Source: Bursaphelenchus xylophilus (taxonomy: Eukaryota > Nematoda > Chromadorea > Rhabditida > Aphelenchoididae). From it: a stretch of 64,000 nucleotides of DNA. Positions 33,901-45,146 of this stretch are shown piece after piece; the stretch's first letter is position 1; each line of letters opens with the position of its first letter. The notes beneath the pieces are model-generated. The model was not told the DNA's origin, searched no databases, and saw only the letters and a program-made list of their open reading frames with translations. A program made the translations under genes and the position numbers. The stretch covers positions 3,596,001 to 3,660,000 of the forward strand of contig CAJFCV020000001.1 in assembly GCA_904066235.2 (NCBI GenBank). The letters run 5' to 3'.

Positions 33901-34891
33901 GAAGAGCGTGGATTTTAGCTGTATAAAAATTTTGGTCCAATTCGAGGGCTGAGGTACCGAAAATTGGGCTTGAAAAATGGGTCAGCTTTCGGGGATTAGG
34001 GCACTTTTGATGGGTTGAAAAGGCATTTGAATACCCCCGAATTTTAAAAAAAACTTGTCTAGATATTCCGTAGAGGAGCTAGAATAATTCTGCAAGAACT
34101 TTTCGACCGTAACTGCAATGAAAATATGGTTATGGCCTTGGGAAGTTGGGCTACAGTATGAAAATCGGGGGAAAATCGATTTTCTCGACATTTTTACCTA
34201 AAAAATTTTTCGGAATAGTCAGTAACATGCATGGATCGGTGTATTTAACAATAATGCTACCTGTTTTCAGCTTAGTACTCTTTGATTTCCCCCAAAATAT
34301 CTATTCTAGACATCAAAACATCCATTTTTCCCATTTTTCTTCCCCATTGGCGTTTTCGCCGCATTAACTATGTTTTTGTGACATTCAAAAACGGAGTCCA
34401 CGTCTGAAATGGATTTTATGACGTCTTAACTTGTTTTTGGTCGTAAAATTAATCATATTCTGTAAAGCAATCACATTTTTTAATGCAATGAAAACAGAAC
34501 CTAAAATAATATCGGTCAGTGAATTAATTTTAATGACTAATTATGCACAAATTCGCTCATATTAGCCCACTCCCCGTCAATTTCCTCGCCGTCTCACTAT
34601 CGAAGCTCCGCTTTGTTTTTTTCGGACAGCGCAGTCAGAAAATAACAGAAATTTGTAACAAAAAATGTATGATCAAGCGATTTGCGGGGTTTTTATAAGG
34701 TCCTCGGGTAATGCGAAGGACAATAGAGACTCAAATTTTCGTTTTTTTCAAATGAAAATAAAAAGTAAAGGGAAAAATACGAAAAAATCGCGGAAAATTG
34801 GTTGTTTTTGTCGAGAATTAAATAAATTCGGTCGATTTATCGCGTCAATCTACAAGAAGAGTTAATTTGGAGCCGTTTTAGGTATAGAAAC
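33901..34891. other. Spacer or 5' intron before topoisomerase
   Basis: AT-rich. Ends in CCGTTTTAG, an acceptor 11 nt before 34902, so part may be a 5'UTR intron or trans-splice region. Confidence 0.4.
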
Positions 34892-34901
34892 CTGAACCTT
34901 T

Positions 34902-37900
34902 ATGGCTGCGGTTGCTGTATCAAACGGGATATCAAACGGGATCGAGGATAAGGTAAGATCTCCAAAAATTGTGTCGAAATCAAGCTTTTTTGTTATTCAT
35001 TTACCTAAAAAAAGCCACTAGTCTCGAAGTTTCCGCACTTGGAATATTTGTTGTTTTGTTTTCCAAACGCATCGCCTCAGAAACTTGAGTCCCACCACGA
35101 ATTGCCCGAATTTTGGCATTGTGTTTTAAGTAAAAATTTATTTTTTGCTCCTCGTCCTCTCACTGAACTCGTCGTTTTTTGCAGTCGCTGAACGGTGGAA
35201 TGACGCTGGACAACGGGCGAGTCAAGGAGGAAGAGGCCAGCTCCTCGGAGGACGAAACTCCGTGGGCCGAGCGCGTCTCGCACGAGGCCAGCCAGGAGAA
35301 GGAGGAGACCACGAAACGACCGGGCAAGCGCGACATCTCGCCCAAATCCGAGTCTCCCGAGCCCAAGAAGAAGTCCAGCAAGAGGAAAAAGAAGAAGGAT
35401 TCGGATGACGAGAGTGATTATCAGGGGAGCGATGATGACGACGACTTTAAACCCGTGGTAAGTTGGAGTTTTTAGCATTGGTTGTTGACTTTTAGGCGTG
35501 ATATTTTTCTAGAAGCTTTTTTTGGAACTTCCGGTCTTTTAATTTTTCCACAATTTCGAAAGCTTTGGGAAATTTTTATTATGTATGATGTCAGAAGGCA
35601 AAGTTATTTTTTCAACGACTAATTTATTGTTTTTTCGATGAATTTTTATATCGTTAGAAAGAATACGATGCATTCTTGCTGTTTTTGACTGAAATTGGAT
35701 CTAGTTGATTCTACAAGCGTTATAATTGACAGTTTTTCCGTGAAGCCACCTAAAATAATATAATTCTGATTTTTTCAGAAGAAAAGCAAAGCAAAAAAGG
35801 ATAAGAAGGAGTCGAAGAGCAAGAAGTCTTCCAAGAAGGTAGAAGTTGTTGAAGCGCATACTCAGAAGAAGAGAAAGGCAAAAGAAGAGCCAAGCTCAGC
35901 CAACTCTTCACCCAAGAAGAAGAAGAAGACCGAAGAAGAGGAGGAGGTCTGGAGATGGTAAGATTTTTTGCTTCCAGCAGGTGTAGAAAGCCTCCGAAAG
36001 AAGTTTGGTTATATTATTGTTTCAATTTTTAGGTGGGAAGAGGAGAAGAAACCCGATGGAGTAAAGTGGAACTCCCTGGAGCACAAGGGCCCGCTCTTTG
36101 CGCCAGCCTATGATCCATTGCCGAGCCATGTGAAGTTCCGCTACAACGGGAAGGAGATAAAGTTGTCGCCGGAAGCCGAAGAGGTCGCCACTTTTTATGC
36201 AAAAATGTTGGACCACGAGTACACTTCCAAGAAGGTTTTCAACGACAATTTCTTCAAGGACTGGAGGAAAACCATGACCTCAGAGGAAAGGGAGAAGATC
36301 ACAGATCTAACCAAGTGCGATTTCAAAGAGATGGCCGCATTTTTCGCCGAGGAGACTGAGAAACGGAGGAATATGACGAAGGAGGAGAAGCTAAAAATCA
36401 AGGAGGAAAAGGAAGCCGAGACAAAAATTTATGGATTCGCGATCATCGATGGGCATAAACAAAAGATTGCCAACTTTAGAATAGAACCTCCAGGGCTGTT
36501 CAGAGGTCGAGGAGACCATCCGAAAATGGGAAAACTGAAGAAGAGGATAACGCCGAGAGATGTGATCATAAACTGCTCGAAGGGATCGGCCATTCCTGAG
36601 CCACCAGCGGGAACTAAGTGGAAAGAGGTGAGTTTGGAGTGTTTTAGGTCGTGATAGAACGATTGGGTGTGTGGTTGGGTTGAAAGATGAAAAATATTAT
36701 ATTGTACATGACCTCATGTGTAATTTAAAAATATATTAATATGAAGCCAATAAGTGTGTCAGTATTAATAATTGAACCCATTGTTTAAAGCGAGAGCATT
36801 TTCGGTGATTTTTATTTAGGTTTTAATATTACACATGGCCTTTATCATGTGTAATATAAAGTTTTTTGAATTTGAGATCAGTATGTGTGTCAGTATTAAT
36901 AATTGAACCCATTGTTTACAGCGAGAGCATTTTCGGTGATTTTTATACAGATTTGAATATTACACATGACCTTCGTCATGTGTAATATAATTTTTTGTCA
37001 TTTGCATGGAAGTCTTTGTTTTACATTATAGACCAAGCCTGTTTATGATATTTAAAATTGATATTTCAACAATTTATTGAGTAATTTTTGAGATATAGAC
37101 CCTTTTTGATACCTAGTGTAATATAAAAGGTTGGGAATTTTCCAATTTTTTTTTGGCGTTTTGAATAGTAGTCTTATATTTTCAGGTCCGCCACGACAAC
37201 ACGGTCACCTGGCTCTGCTCCTGGACCGAGAATGTGCTTGGAAATAACAAATATATCATGTTGAATCCGTCCTCCAAAATCAAGGGAGAAAAGGACTTTG
37301 AGAAGTTTGAAACGGCGAGAAGATTGAAGAAATTGGTCGGAGAGATCCGAAAGCAGTACACTGAAGACTTTAAGAACCGCGAAATGAGAATAAGACAGCG
37401 CGCTGTGGCCCTATATTTCATCGACAAGCTGGCTCTGAGAGCGGGAAATGAGAAAGATACGGACGAAGCGGCCGATACTGTGGGTTGTTGCTCGCTGAGA
37501 TGCGAACATGTCACTTTGAACGAGGAATTGGACGGAAAAAAGTAGGAGTTTTCACTAAAAGTCATCAATTTTATATTGATTTAGGCATATGTTTTTGATA
37601 TAATTTTTTTTTTCAGATATGTCGTGGAATTCGACTTCCTGGGTAAGGATTCAATCAGATACTACAACAAGGTCCCGGTTGAAAAGCAAGTGTTCAAAAA
37701 TTTGAAAATTTTCAAGGAAGACAAGGAACCTGGAGATGATCTTTTTGATCGATTGGATGTAAGTTTTTGAGGGGAAATGGGATTTTTAGGGGCTGATATC
37801 GGATTTTTATTGCTTATAAGGGCCTAAAGTGGAATTATTTTTGGGATTTTGAATAATTTGGGTACCTAAAATGAGATATGTTGATCCTAAAACATTCTAA

Positions 37901-39017
37901 AATAAGGTTGATTTTGCTTGAAATTACATAAAATAAGGGTTTTGGAGCTTAGAACAGTCTAAAATAGGGTGAATTGTTTTAAAAACGACCTAAAATAAGG
38001 TCAGTTTGCTAGAAATTACGTAAAATAATGGCCTAAAACAGTCTAAAATAAGGTGGATTGTTTTTAAAAATTGCCTAAAATGGGGTTCTTTTACATAATT
38101 TGGATCTAAAGTCATCTCATTTCCCTAATTCAGACGTCCACTCTGAACTCACATCTCCGCTCACTGATGCCCGGCCTCACCGCCAAGGTGTTCCGTACCT
38201 ACAACGCCTCCATCACCCTTCAAAATCAGCTGGAAGAGCTCACAAACCCTAAGGCGTCGGTGAACGAAAAGATGCTCAGCTACAACAGAGCCAACCGAAT
38301 GGTCGCCGTGCTGTGTAACCATCAACGGGCCGTCCCGAAGACGCACGAAAAGTCGATGGAAAATTTGGAAAACAAAATCAAAGACAAGAAAACGGAGCTG
38401 AAGGAAGCCAAGCTGGCCCTGGAGAAGGCCAAGGGAAAGGACAAGGAAAAGGCCGAGAAAAAAGTGGACAGGCTCAAGGAACAGCTGAAGAGGTTGAAGA
38501 TTCAAAGAACGGATAAGGTACGGGTTGGGTGGGGCTTGATTTTTTGGGGGGTTTTTTGGGGAAACGAGCGATTTTTTAGGGAAAAAGCGGAAATTTTTTT
38601 GTTTTGTGGATTTTTTTAGGGAAAAAATTGTGATTATGGAAAAATTAGAGCAAATATAGAGGCATGGGTAAGCTTGGAGGGAAAATAGAGCAAGAGGGGA
38701 CCAAGGCGGATATTTTTTTATAATTTTTATGGGTGAAAATTGATTTTTATAGATTTTTTTTCAATTTTTACATGGAGGGCAGGACACTAGGGTATTTGAA
38801 ATTTATTTTTTGATATTTTTTTATCTTTTTTTCCAATTTCCAGGACGAAAACAAACAAATCGCCCTCGGCACCTCCAAACTCAACTATCTCGACCCGCGA
38901 ATCTCGGTGGCCTGGTGCAAGAAGTACGACGTGCCGGTCGAAAAAGTCTTCAACAAAACGCAACGCGAGAAATTCCGCTGGGCCATCGACATGGCCGAAG
39001 CCGACTACGTGTTCTAA
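34902..39017 (+). CDS. top-1: DNA topoisomerase I, type IB (717 aa)
   Basis: Relaxes supercoils by transient 3'-phosphotyrosyl nicking in the nucleus. Exons: 34902-34952, 35185-35457, 35779-35957, 36033-36627, 37186-37541, 37617-37758, 38134-38517, 38844-39017 (stop TAA). The N-terminal third is Lys/Glu/Ser-rich with nuclear-signal runs. The core starts at [20 protein letters not shown]. Catalytic residues are all visible: Arg in [20 protein letters not shown], Lys in [17 protein letters not shown], Arg in KVFRTYNAS, His in [11 protein letters not shown], and the active-site Tyr in [20 protein letters not shown] near the C-terminus. The linker in exon 7 is a charged helix. It is a little shorter than the C. 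elegans protein, mostly in the N-terminal tail. The first exon is the least certain part. Confidence 0.97.
36690..37000. repeat. Tandem palindromic repeats inside a topoisomerase intron
   Basis: A block starting GTGTCAGTATTAATAATTGA and running through GCGAGAGCATTTTCGGTGAT occurs twice (near 36757 and 36889, period about 130 bp). Each is followed by a palindrome, TATTACACATG-spacer-CATGTGTAATA; a third palindrome copy lies near 36701. Confidence 0.85.
37780..38110. repeat. Degenerate CTAAAATAAGG minisatellite in intron
   Basis: TCTAAAATAAGGTKGATT and related units recur at irregular 40-80 bp spacing through the topoisomerase intron 37759-38133. Confidence 0.6.
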
Positions 39018-39699
39018 ATAATCAAGGGTTATTTTTTTTATAATTATCTTGTTGAACTGATCCCAATCCCCCACAATTATCGTTCGCTAAGTAAATGTTA
39101 TATCCAACTTCCTTACGTTATGGGTTCAACTTCCGCTAAATGTCTGCATTTCCTTGAATATTTCATTTATTTTTAGAATTTTGGTCATTTTTTTTACGAG
39201 TTTGTGGAAGTCTGTAGCTGTTTTTTTAATTGAATTTTGTAATCGTGAAATAAGAAGAATCGAGTTAGCGTTTTAAAAAATCCAGTCAAAAAATTGATTT
39301 TCGAATTTAGTAAATTATTTTAAGCAAATCTTTGAAATTATTGGTAGTCTTAATTGAAGCATGTCTTAACTTTGTTGATAATCGATAATTTTTAATAATT
39401 ATTCGTTTATTTTTGATAAGGTAACAAATAAACTTTAAGTTTTCAAAAGTTTCAAAAAAGTGGTTTTTGAAAAAAAATTAGCAAAAGTAGAGGTATGGCC
39501 GTCATATTTCCTTAAAATTTTGCTCTGGGTAGGCCATATATGAGCTAATTGAAACTTTACGCTTTGCAGAAAAAAAATATTCTAGGGCGCAGCTCGGAAA
39601 ACAGGCCTAAAAAATTTGCATGTTCAGGCTTTGCATGAACTTTTTTAAAAAAGAAAAAAATATTATTTTAGATACCTAATTTCATATAATATCTTTCTC
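39018..39699. other. Convergent 3' spacer
   Basis: Between the topoisomerase stop (+) and the receptor stop (-). AT-rich; no feature recognised. Confidence 0.5.
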
Positions 39700-42600
39700 T
39701 CAATTTGTAATTGTTCCGCTGTAGTTCATGATAGCGGGACTCTTCATTTTTTGCATTGACGAAAATTCTGCGCCTGAAACTCCGCCGACTCTAAGATGAG
39801 TCCATCCAAAAACGGTCTTGCGGAACGGTCGAATAACCCAGATGGTCAGCATTGGGTTGAGCACCGGAATCCATGGGTTGAACCATAGCACAACCAGAGA
39901 CATGATTCCGGTGTCCATCCGGGAGAAACAGCCCACACAAACGGTGACTACTGGCCCGAAAGAGGTCAGAAGGGGCATTAGTGTCTGAAAAAATGGTTAT
40001 TAAATTTGTTGTTAATAATGAGTATATGTTATATGTCAAAATGACAAGAAACGCATAAAGAGAATGCGAAGTTTAAGTTTTCTGTGATAAATGACAGAAA
40101 AACAAAAAATTCTGCCAAAATTGGCAAATAAAAAAGCGGGATCGCGTTGTAGTATGTTGTTCTGTGTTGTCGATGTATAGTTTTGTATAATCTTTTCCGG
40201 GAAACGTTGTTGATTAGTAAAGGGTAAAGACATGCTCGTAATAACCGATCTCTAGCCTAGATCTCCCTCCCTAGTCACTTTTTTTGATCCAATTCCATTT
40301 GTGATCGTAAGCTTGGCGAGTTCTAGCCGTGTTTGCTGCATTTTGATCGCGTTTTATTTGAGTTTTAGCATTGCGGAGTTTAGCAGGCATAGGAAGATGC
40401 GGAAGTAACCTGTGAAGGCGTATAGTGGAGACAGAGGCACGTCGTTTTGTAAGGTAAGTTTTTTTTCTTTTTTTAGGTGAAGATCTATGTCAAGAGATTT
40501 TTCCGATTTGCATCAAGCAGCAGTCTCTAAGCAGCATTCGAGGTAACCTTCGTAACAACATACTTGTCATATCCCCTTCTATACATCATCAGAAGTCACC
40601 AACCCCACTTCGTAGTTCCGGTAAGGAATAGAGCTGCTTAAGAAATCTTGGAGGAGACAAACAATTAAATCAGCATTTCTTCAGGGAAGAAGAAATGCAG
40701 CCCTAGGATATCGTCAAAATCTACAAGGGAAGAGGCCAATCGAAGAGTGGTGGCAGGAACTAGAGGACATCAACCGAGAGTTGAATCAACAATTGGCAGG
40801 AACGGGGAACAATGTCGTAGACTTGCGGCAACAGAATTGCAATCCTTCGCAACCCCGGTGCTCAGAGGGCTACCTTTAATTTAGAGAACCAGTTATAATG
40901 AAATCGTCGACGGCAGATTTGATAGACGCATGACCGTAAATGAGATGCACAAGAAGTATGAAGTCTTTGCGTGTCCTTCTTTTCATAAGTTTTTGTCAAC
41001 CGAAACTACCGGACGACCATGGTCTACAAACCAAATGTACGTAATTCTCTATACCAATGAACTAGTCTCCATTGGAACGACAACGGTGGACAGGTACGGA
41101 CGTACCCCGAAATCATCCAATTCGGTCACCGGAACTCTCCATCTCGGAACATTAATTCTGGTAACTGAGTACTATGTTTCAAAGACCATTTTGGATCAAC
41201 ACATCTTATTCAAAGGAGTAAGGGAAGTGTCCAGGGGACATGGTGTCCCACATTCCGAATCAGTGGCGACGCGATTTACGATCATTGGAAGGCAAGTCAC
41301 GAGGGATGTTCGTGGCATCATGGAAGACATGGACGTCGTACGAGCACTTTGTGAGAGTGATGGAGAGATGGGAAGATTTGCACGCCAAGACTTATCGATG
41401 GGACGAGGAGTCTCCAGACGTAATTTTGGTACAGAAGTATAGCATGGTGGGACAGTATGTTGGTGAATCGGGTTTACCGTATTTCGTAGCTGCTTAATCG
41501 AAGCACCGCAATGACAGCAACAAACAATAAGGGACATGATTGACGTAAATATTAATCACACCCGCATGGACTCAGACATATCATCTATATGTATGAAAGG
41601 AAAGATAACACATCGTCTAGCTTTTTCAGGAAACTTCAAACATCCTTCGAAATTGCGAAATTTCGACCTCAAAGGGACCCCGAGCAATGAGGAAAAGTGA
41701 TGACTCCCTTTTGTACTGTCAGGGTTTGTTATTCCTCGACAAAGATTTTTATCGCATGACACAATGTCACTAACGATACATACGAGTCACTACGACTGGA
41801 GGAAGGCAATAAAAAAATTTTCTGACAGATTAGCTCTATCCTAGATGCCGAAGAAGTCTTAGAAAACCCCAAAGGCTAGTCAAAGTCATCAGAACAGCCG
41901 TCTTACCTGCAAAGCAAGCGTCAAAGTAAGTTGTTTTTGCATCTTCTTTGTCTTTTCACCGTATACCTCCTGGTTCTCGGCCAATAATCTCAGCGTCTTC
42001 ACTGCAAGAATCAGAGAAATTCCGTAACTTCCAACGAAGACGCTGACACAGTAGAATAGGTAGCGTTGAGCGTAAACACTGGTCTGAAATGGATGAAATT
42101 GTAAGGTTAAGAAAACAGGAAGAAGCATTGTTTTGGAACTTACAAAATCAGAAATGAGCAATGTTGGAAACGGCGGCTCTTTATACCATAAAGCTCCATA
42201 ATTGAAGCCAGGTCGGGCCAGACCGCTGTATCGAAAGGCTGGATATGCCACGCACAACATGATAAGAGCAAAGAACAGGGATATACAGTATAGACCAAAC
42301 GTCTGCCAAGCCGACAAAGCTTTAGACCTATACTGGTTGACAAAATTTTCTTGCCACCTCGTATCTCGGGAACCGCTGGGCCTAGAACCTCCAAAATCGG
42401 CATAGAAACATCCTAGGACAGTCTAACACCATTCCCAAAAAATCATATCATTTGATGCACTTTACATGCCCTTTTTCCAAAAAAGGCAAAAACCCGGATG
42501 ACAAAATTTTCTTTCCATCTTGGAAAAAACGTGTGTAACTCATAAGCCAGAGGGTTTTAAGGCATGGTTGTGGTATCGTTGTGTTCGCGAAGACGTCCTC

Positions 42601-44466
42601 TCTCGATTGGTGTCACAACCTTACGGGGGTTTTAGTTTCTTCGCCCTTGGGCGTCGGCTCATCGGTGCCTTGTCCATTTTCAGCCAAATTCGTGGCCAGA
42701 GGAGCTCGCATAAGGCATAAGGAGATGAAAATCCCTTTAAAAAGTCTGGCATTCATTTTTACAACATTGTTTCCTCCGGCAGTAGAATTCGATTTAATTT
42801 AAGTGCGTTGCAGGGGAAAATGAACGCTGCCTGGGTCCGCAAAACCGAAGAATGACTTCTGTACAGAATGGAAACGTCCAAATTACATCCATTTTCATAC
42901 GACGTACTTTAGGGCTTATACGACAGCATGTGTTGAAATCTACCAGCTTATCTTACCCCTCTCTGGTCTATGTCGTCTCAAGTAACGCAGGTTGTTGCAC
43001 TAGGCCTTGGCATTACTTAAGCTTGGTATATTAGGACTTTTGGCTACCAGACTACTTTAATACATTGACCTTGACAGGCCTTCAACGTTTTTTCCACGAC
43101 GAATAGCTTGCGCAGGAAGCTTGGAGTCGCAAATTTTGTACATGGGGCGTTTGGGACCTTTCTTCTGCTCACATCTAAGCGCGACATCAGTGATTAAAAC
43201 CGTCACTATGCTTTAACTCTGTAGTATCATAGACAATATATAAGGAGGAAAAGTTACTTGAATTATCTGCAGTGTTCCCATAATAGCGTAATTTTCTGGT
43301 AACGAGAACCCTGGAAGCGCGCGTTTTCCCCTGCAACGCACTTAAATTAAATCGAATTCTACTGCCGGAGGAAACAATGTTGCAAACATGAATGCCAGAT
43401 TTTTTAAAGGTATTTTCATCTCCTTGTGCCTTATGCGAGCTCCTCTGGCCACGAATTTGGCTGAAAATGGACAAGGCAACGATGAGCCGACGCCCAAGGG
43501 CAAAGAAACTAAAACCCCCGTAAGGTTGTGACATCAATCGAGAGAGGACTTCTTCGCGAACACAACGATACCACAATCATGCCTTAATACCCTCTGGCTT
43601 ATGAGTTACAAACGTTTTTTTCCAAGGTGGAAAGAAAATTTTGTCATCCGGGTTTTTGCCTTTTTTGGAAAAAGGGAATGTAAAGTGCATCAAATGATAT
43701 GATTTTTTGGGAATGGTGTTAGACTGTCCTAGGACGTTTCTATGCCGAATTTGGAGGTTCTAGGCCTAGCGGTTCCCGAGATACGAGGTGGAAAGAAAAT
43801 TTTGTCAACCAGTATAAAGCAACGGTTTGTAGACGTTAAAGAAATGTATGTAGCTGTAAATACGAACCTTGTCACCAACCAATATCGGTAATAGTATTGG
43901 GACGGCAATATGGTCACCATCATTGTGAGCTGCATGCAGTAAAGCGCGGTGAATAACGCCTGCGTATCATATGAGGCAAATTTAACGATTCCCTCCAGAC
44001 GCGCGATCAGACAACCGTCGTTTACTTTCGTTTTCTGCAAAATACAGAGGTTAAAAGCCATGATGTGTACGACATAATTTCAAAGGATCTGCAGTTTCTA
44101 ATCACGTCTTTTTACATTACTTACAACGCTAACCATGTTCTCCAGTAGCCAATAGCCTATGTCGCATACAGAACAGAGAAGTAGCATTTTGCGGTATTGC
44201 TCCAAGGCCCCTTGACAATGATAGAGTACCAAGTACAATAAGGTAGTCGAACAAACTCCTCCAATAATCATGGTAATCGTATGTGAAACTTTGTGAATTG
44301 CCGTAAGGTGTGAGATCGAGTCATAATGACCGTTAGTGTACCAATCAGTCACATTACGTTGGACATCCCAAACATACGGATTGTAATCCGACGGAGATTC
44401 ATGGAGAATATCGAATTCTGTGGAGAAGTATAGCTCCACAGCATCCTCAATATTCATTATGGTCAT
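39700..44466 (-). CDS. Nematode 7TM chemoreceptor (Srd/Str type), copy 1, 384 aa
   Basis: G-protein-coupled receptor expected in sensory neuron membranes. Exons in coding order: 44466-44125, 44034-43868, 42327-42144, 42083-41907, 39984-39700. Seven membrane segments are visible, including ITMIIGGVCSTTLLYLVLYH, LPSQYYYRYW at the end of TM3, WQTFGLYCISLFFALIMLCV, QLTLTLALQTLMPLLTSFGP in TM6 and WIPVLNPMLTIWVIRPFRK in TM7. The Q-LT-TLQ..MPL and NPxLTIWxIxPFR patterns fit the Srd/Str superfamily; the exact subfamily is not settled. The N-terminus is long (about 60 aa) with NVT and other possible glycosylation sites. The first four exon lengths are identical to copy 2. Intron 2 contains the 1.48 kb element K, whose edge rebuilds the acceptor AG; all phases still close, so the gene looks intact. 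Intron 4 is 1.9 kb. Confidence 0.88.
39985..41906. other. Large receptor intron with unidentified coding-like blocks (+)
   Basis: About 40680-40880 (+) reads with GKRPIEEWWQELEDINREL, and 40930-41442 plus an overlapping shifted frame 41240-41497 read with TNQMYVILYTNELVSIGTTT and SWKTWTSYEHFVRVMERWED. Composition is coding-like but frames are broken. Possibly an inserted, decayed element or captured gene; no family recognised. Confidence 0.4.
42331..43814. mobile_element. K: 1.48 kb fold-back element with ~490 bp arms, TA target
   Basis: TACTGGTTGACAAAATTTTC at the left is the inverse of GAAAATTTTGTCAACCAGTA at the right, with TA on both sides (42329-42330, 43815-43816). Arms (about 42331-42817 and 43328-43814) stay almost identical throughout; the roughly 500 bp centre is non-coding. 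Probably a non-autonomous TA-targeting DNA transposon. It sits at the 3' splice site of receptor copy 1. Confidence 0.9.
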
Positions 44467-45146
44467 AGGAGTTGTGTAGAGTCAAATGTTGTCCTAGAAC
44501 GATGACTAGAATAATCTTTTAGCTATTTGCTTTCTGTGGGCGGAACCTTCTACTTATTCTAACTGCTTGAGGCTTGCTTGTACGATAAAGATATTTACAT
44601 TACGCGTAACAGGATTTTTAAATAATCAAATAACTTGGAATTAAATATATCAATTGGCAATGTTTCTTAATTTTCGTAATGCATTTGAGTACTTATAACA
44701 GGTGCAATGAAATAGTTAATGTTGCCTATGAAACCTTGCAAGAAGTTGGGTTGAAAAGATCAACCCAGCTAAATCTGGATTTGTAGTTCTCGGAAGCATC
44801 AGATGCGAATTTCTATCTGTCGAGCCGAAGTTTGGTCTGGCTACAAAGGTTGTTCACTATCCCAACTGTCCCAGCAAAGTCCGAACTAAAACTTTCCGGA
44901 ACTGATGTGGAACATGGTCGACGTGCGTGAAAAATTTGAATAAATTTGAGAGTCACACATGGCATACTTCCCTTGTGAGTTAGCTATGTCATGCACATGT
45001 GGTAGCTGACGAGAGTATTGAGCTTTCCCCAAAATTGAGACGCAATATTTCACACTTGTTTTTGTTTTCTTATTGTTTATCAAACCTTGTCCGAGTCTAC
45101 ACAATACAAACCCGCGGGCACGCAAATAATATGTGACAATTATTCC
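44467..45146. other. Receptor intergenic spacer with C14 fragment
   Basis: A family C right end lies at about 44900-44980 (GTCACACATGGCATACTTCC). This is the likely promoter region of receptor copy 1 and the 3' region of copy 2. Confidence 0.5.

Noticed and set aside
39700..44466. Receptor copy 1 as a pseudogene broken by element K and lacking about 100 residues
   Set aside because: The acceptor is rebuilt at 42328-42329, exon 3 is 184 nt as in copy 2, and all phases close. The apparent extra residues in copy 2 are intron.
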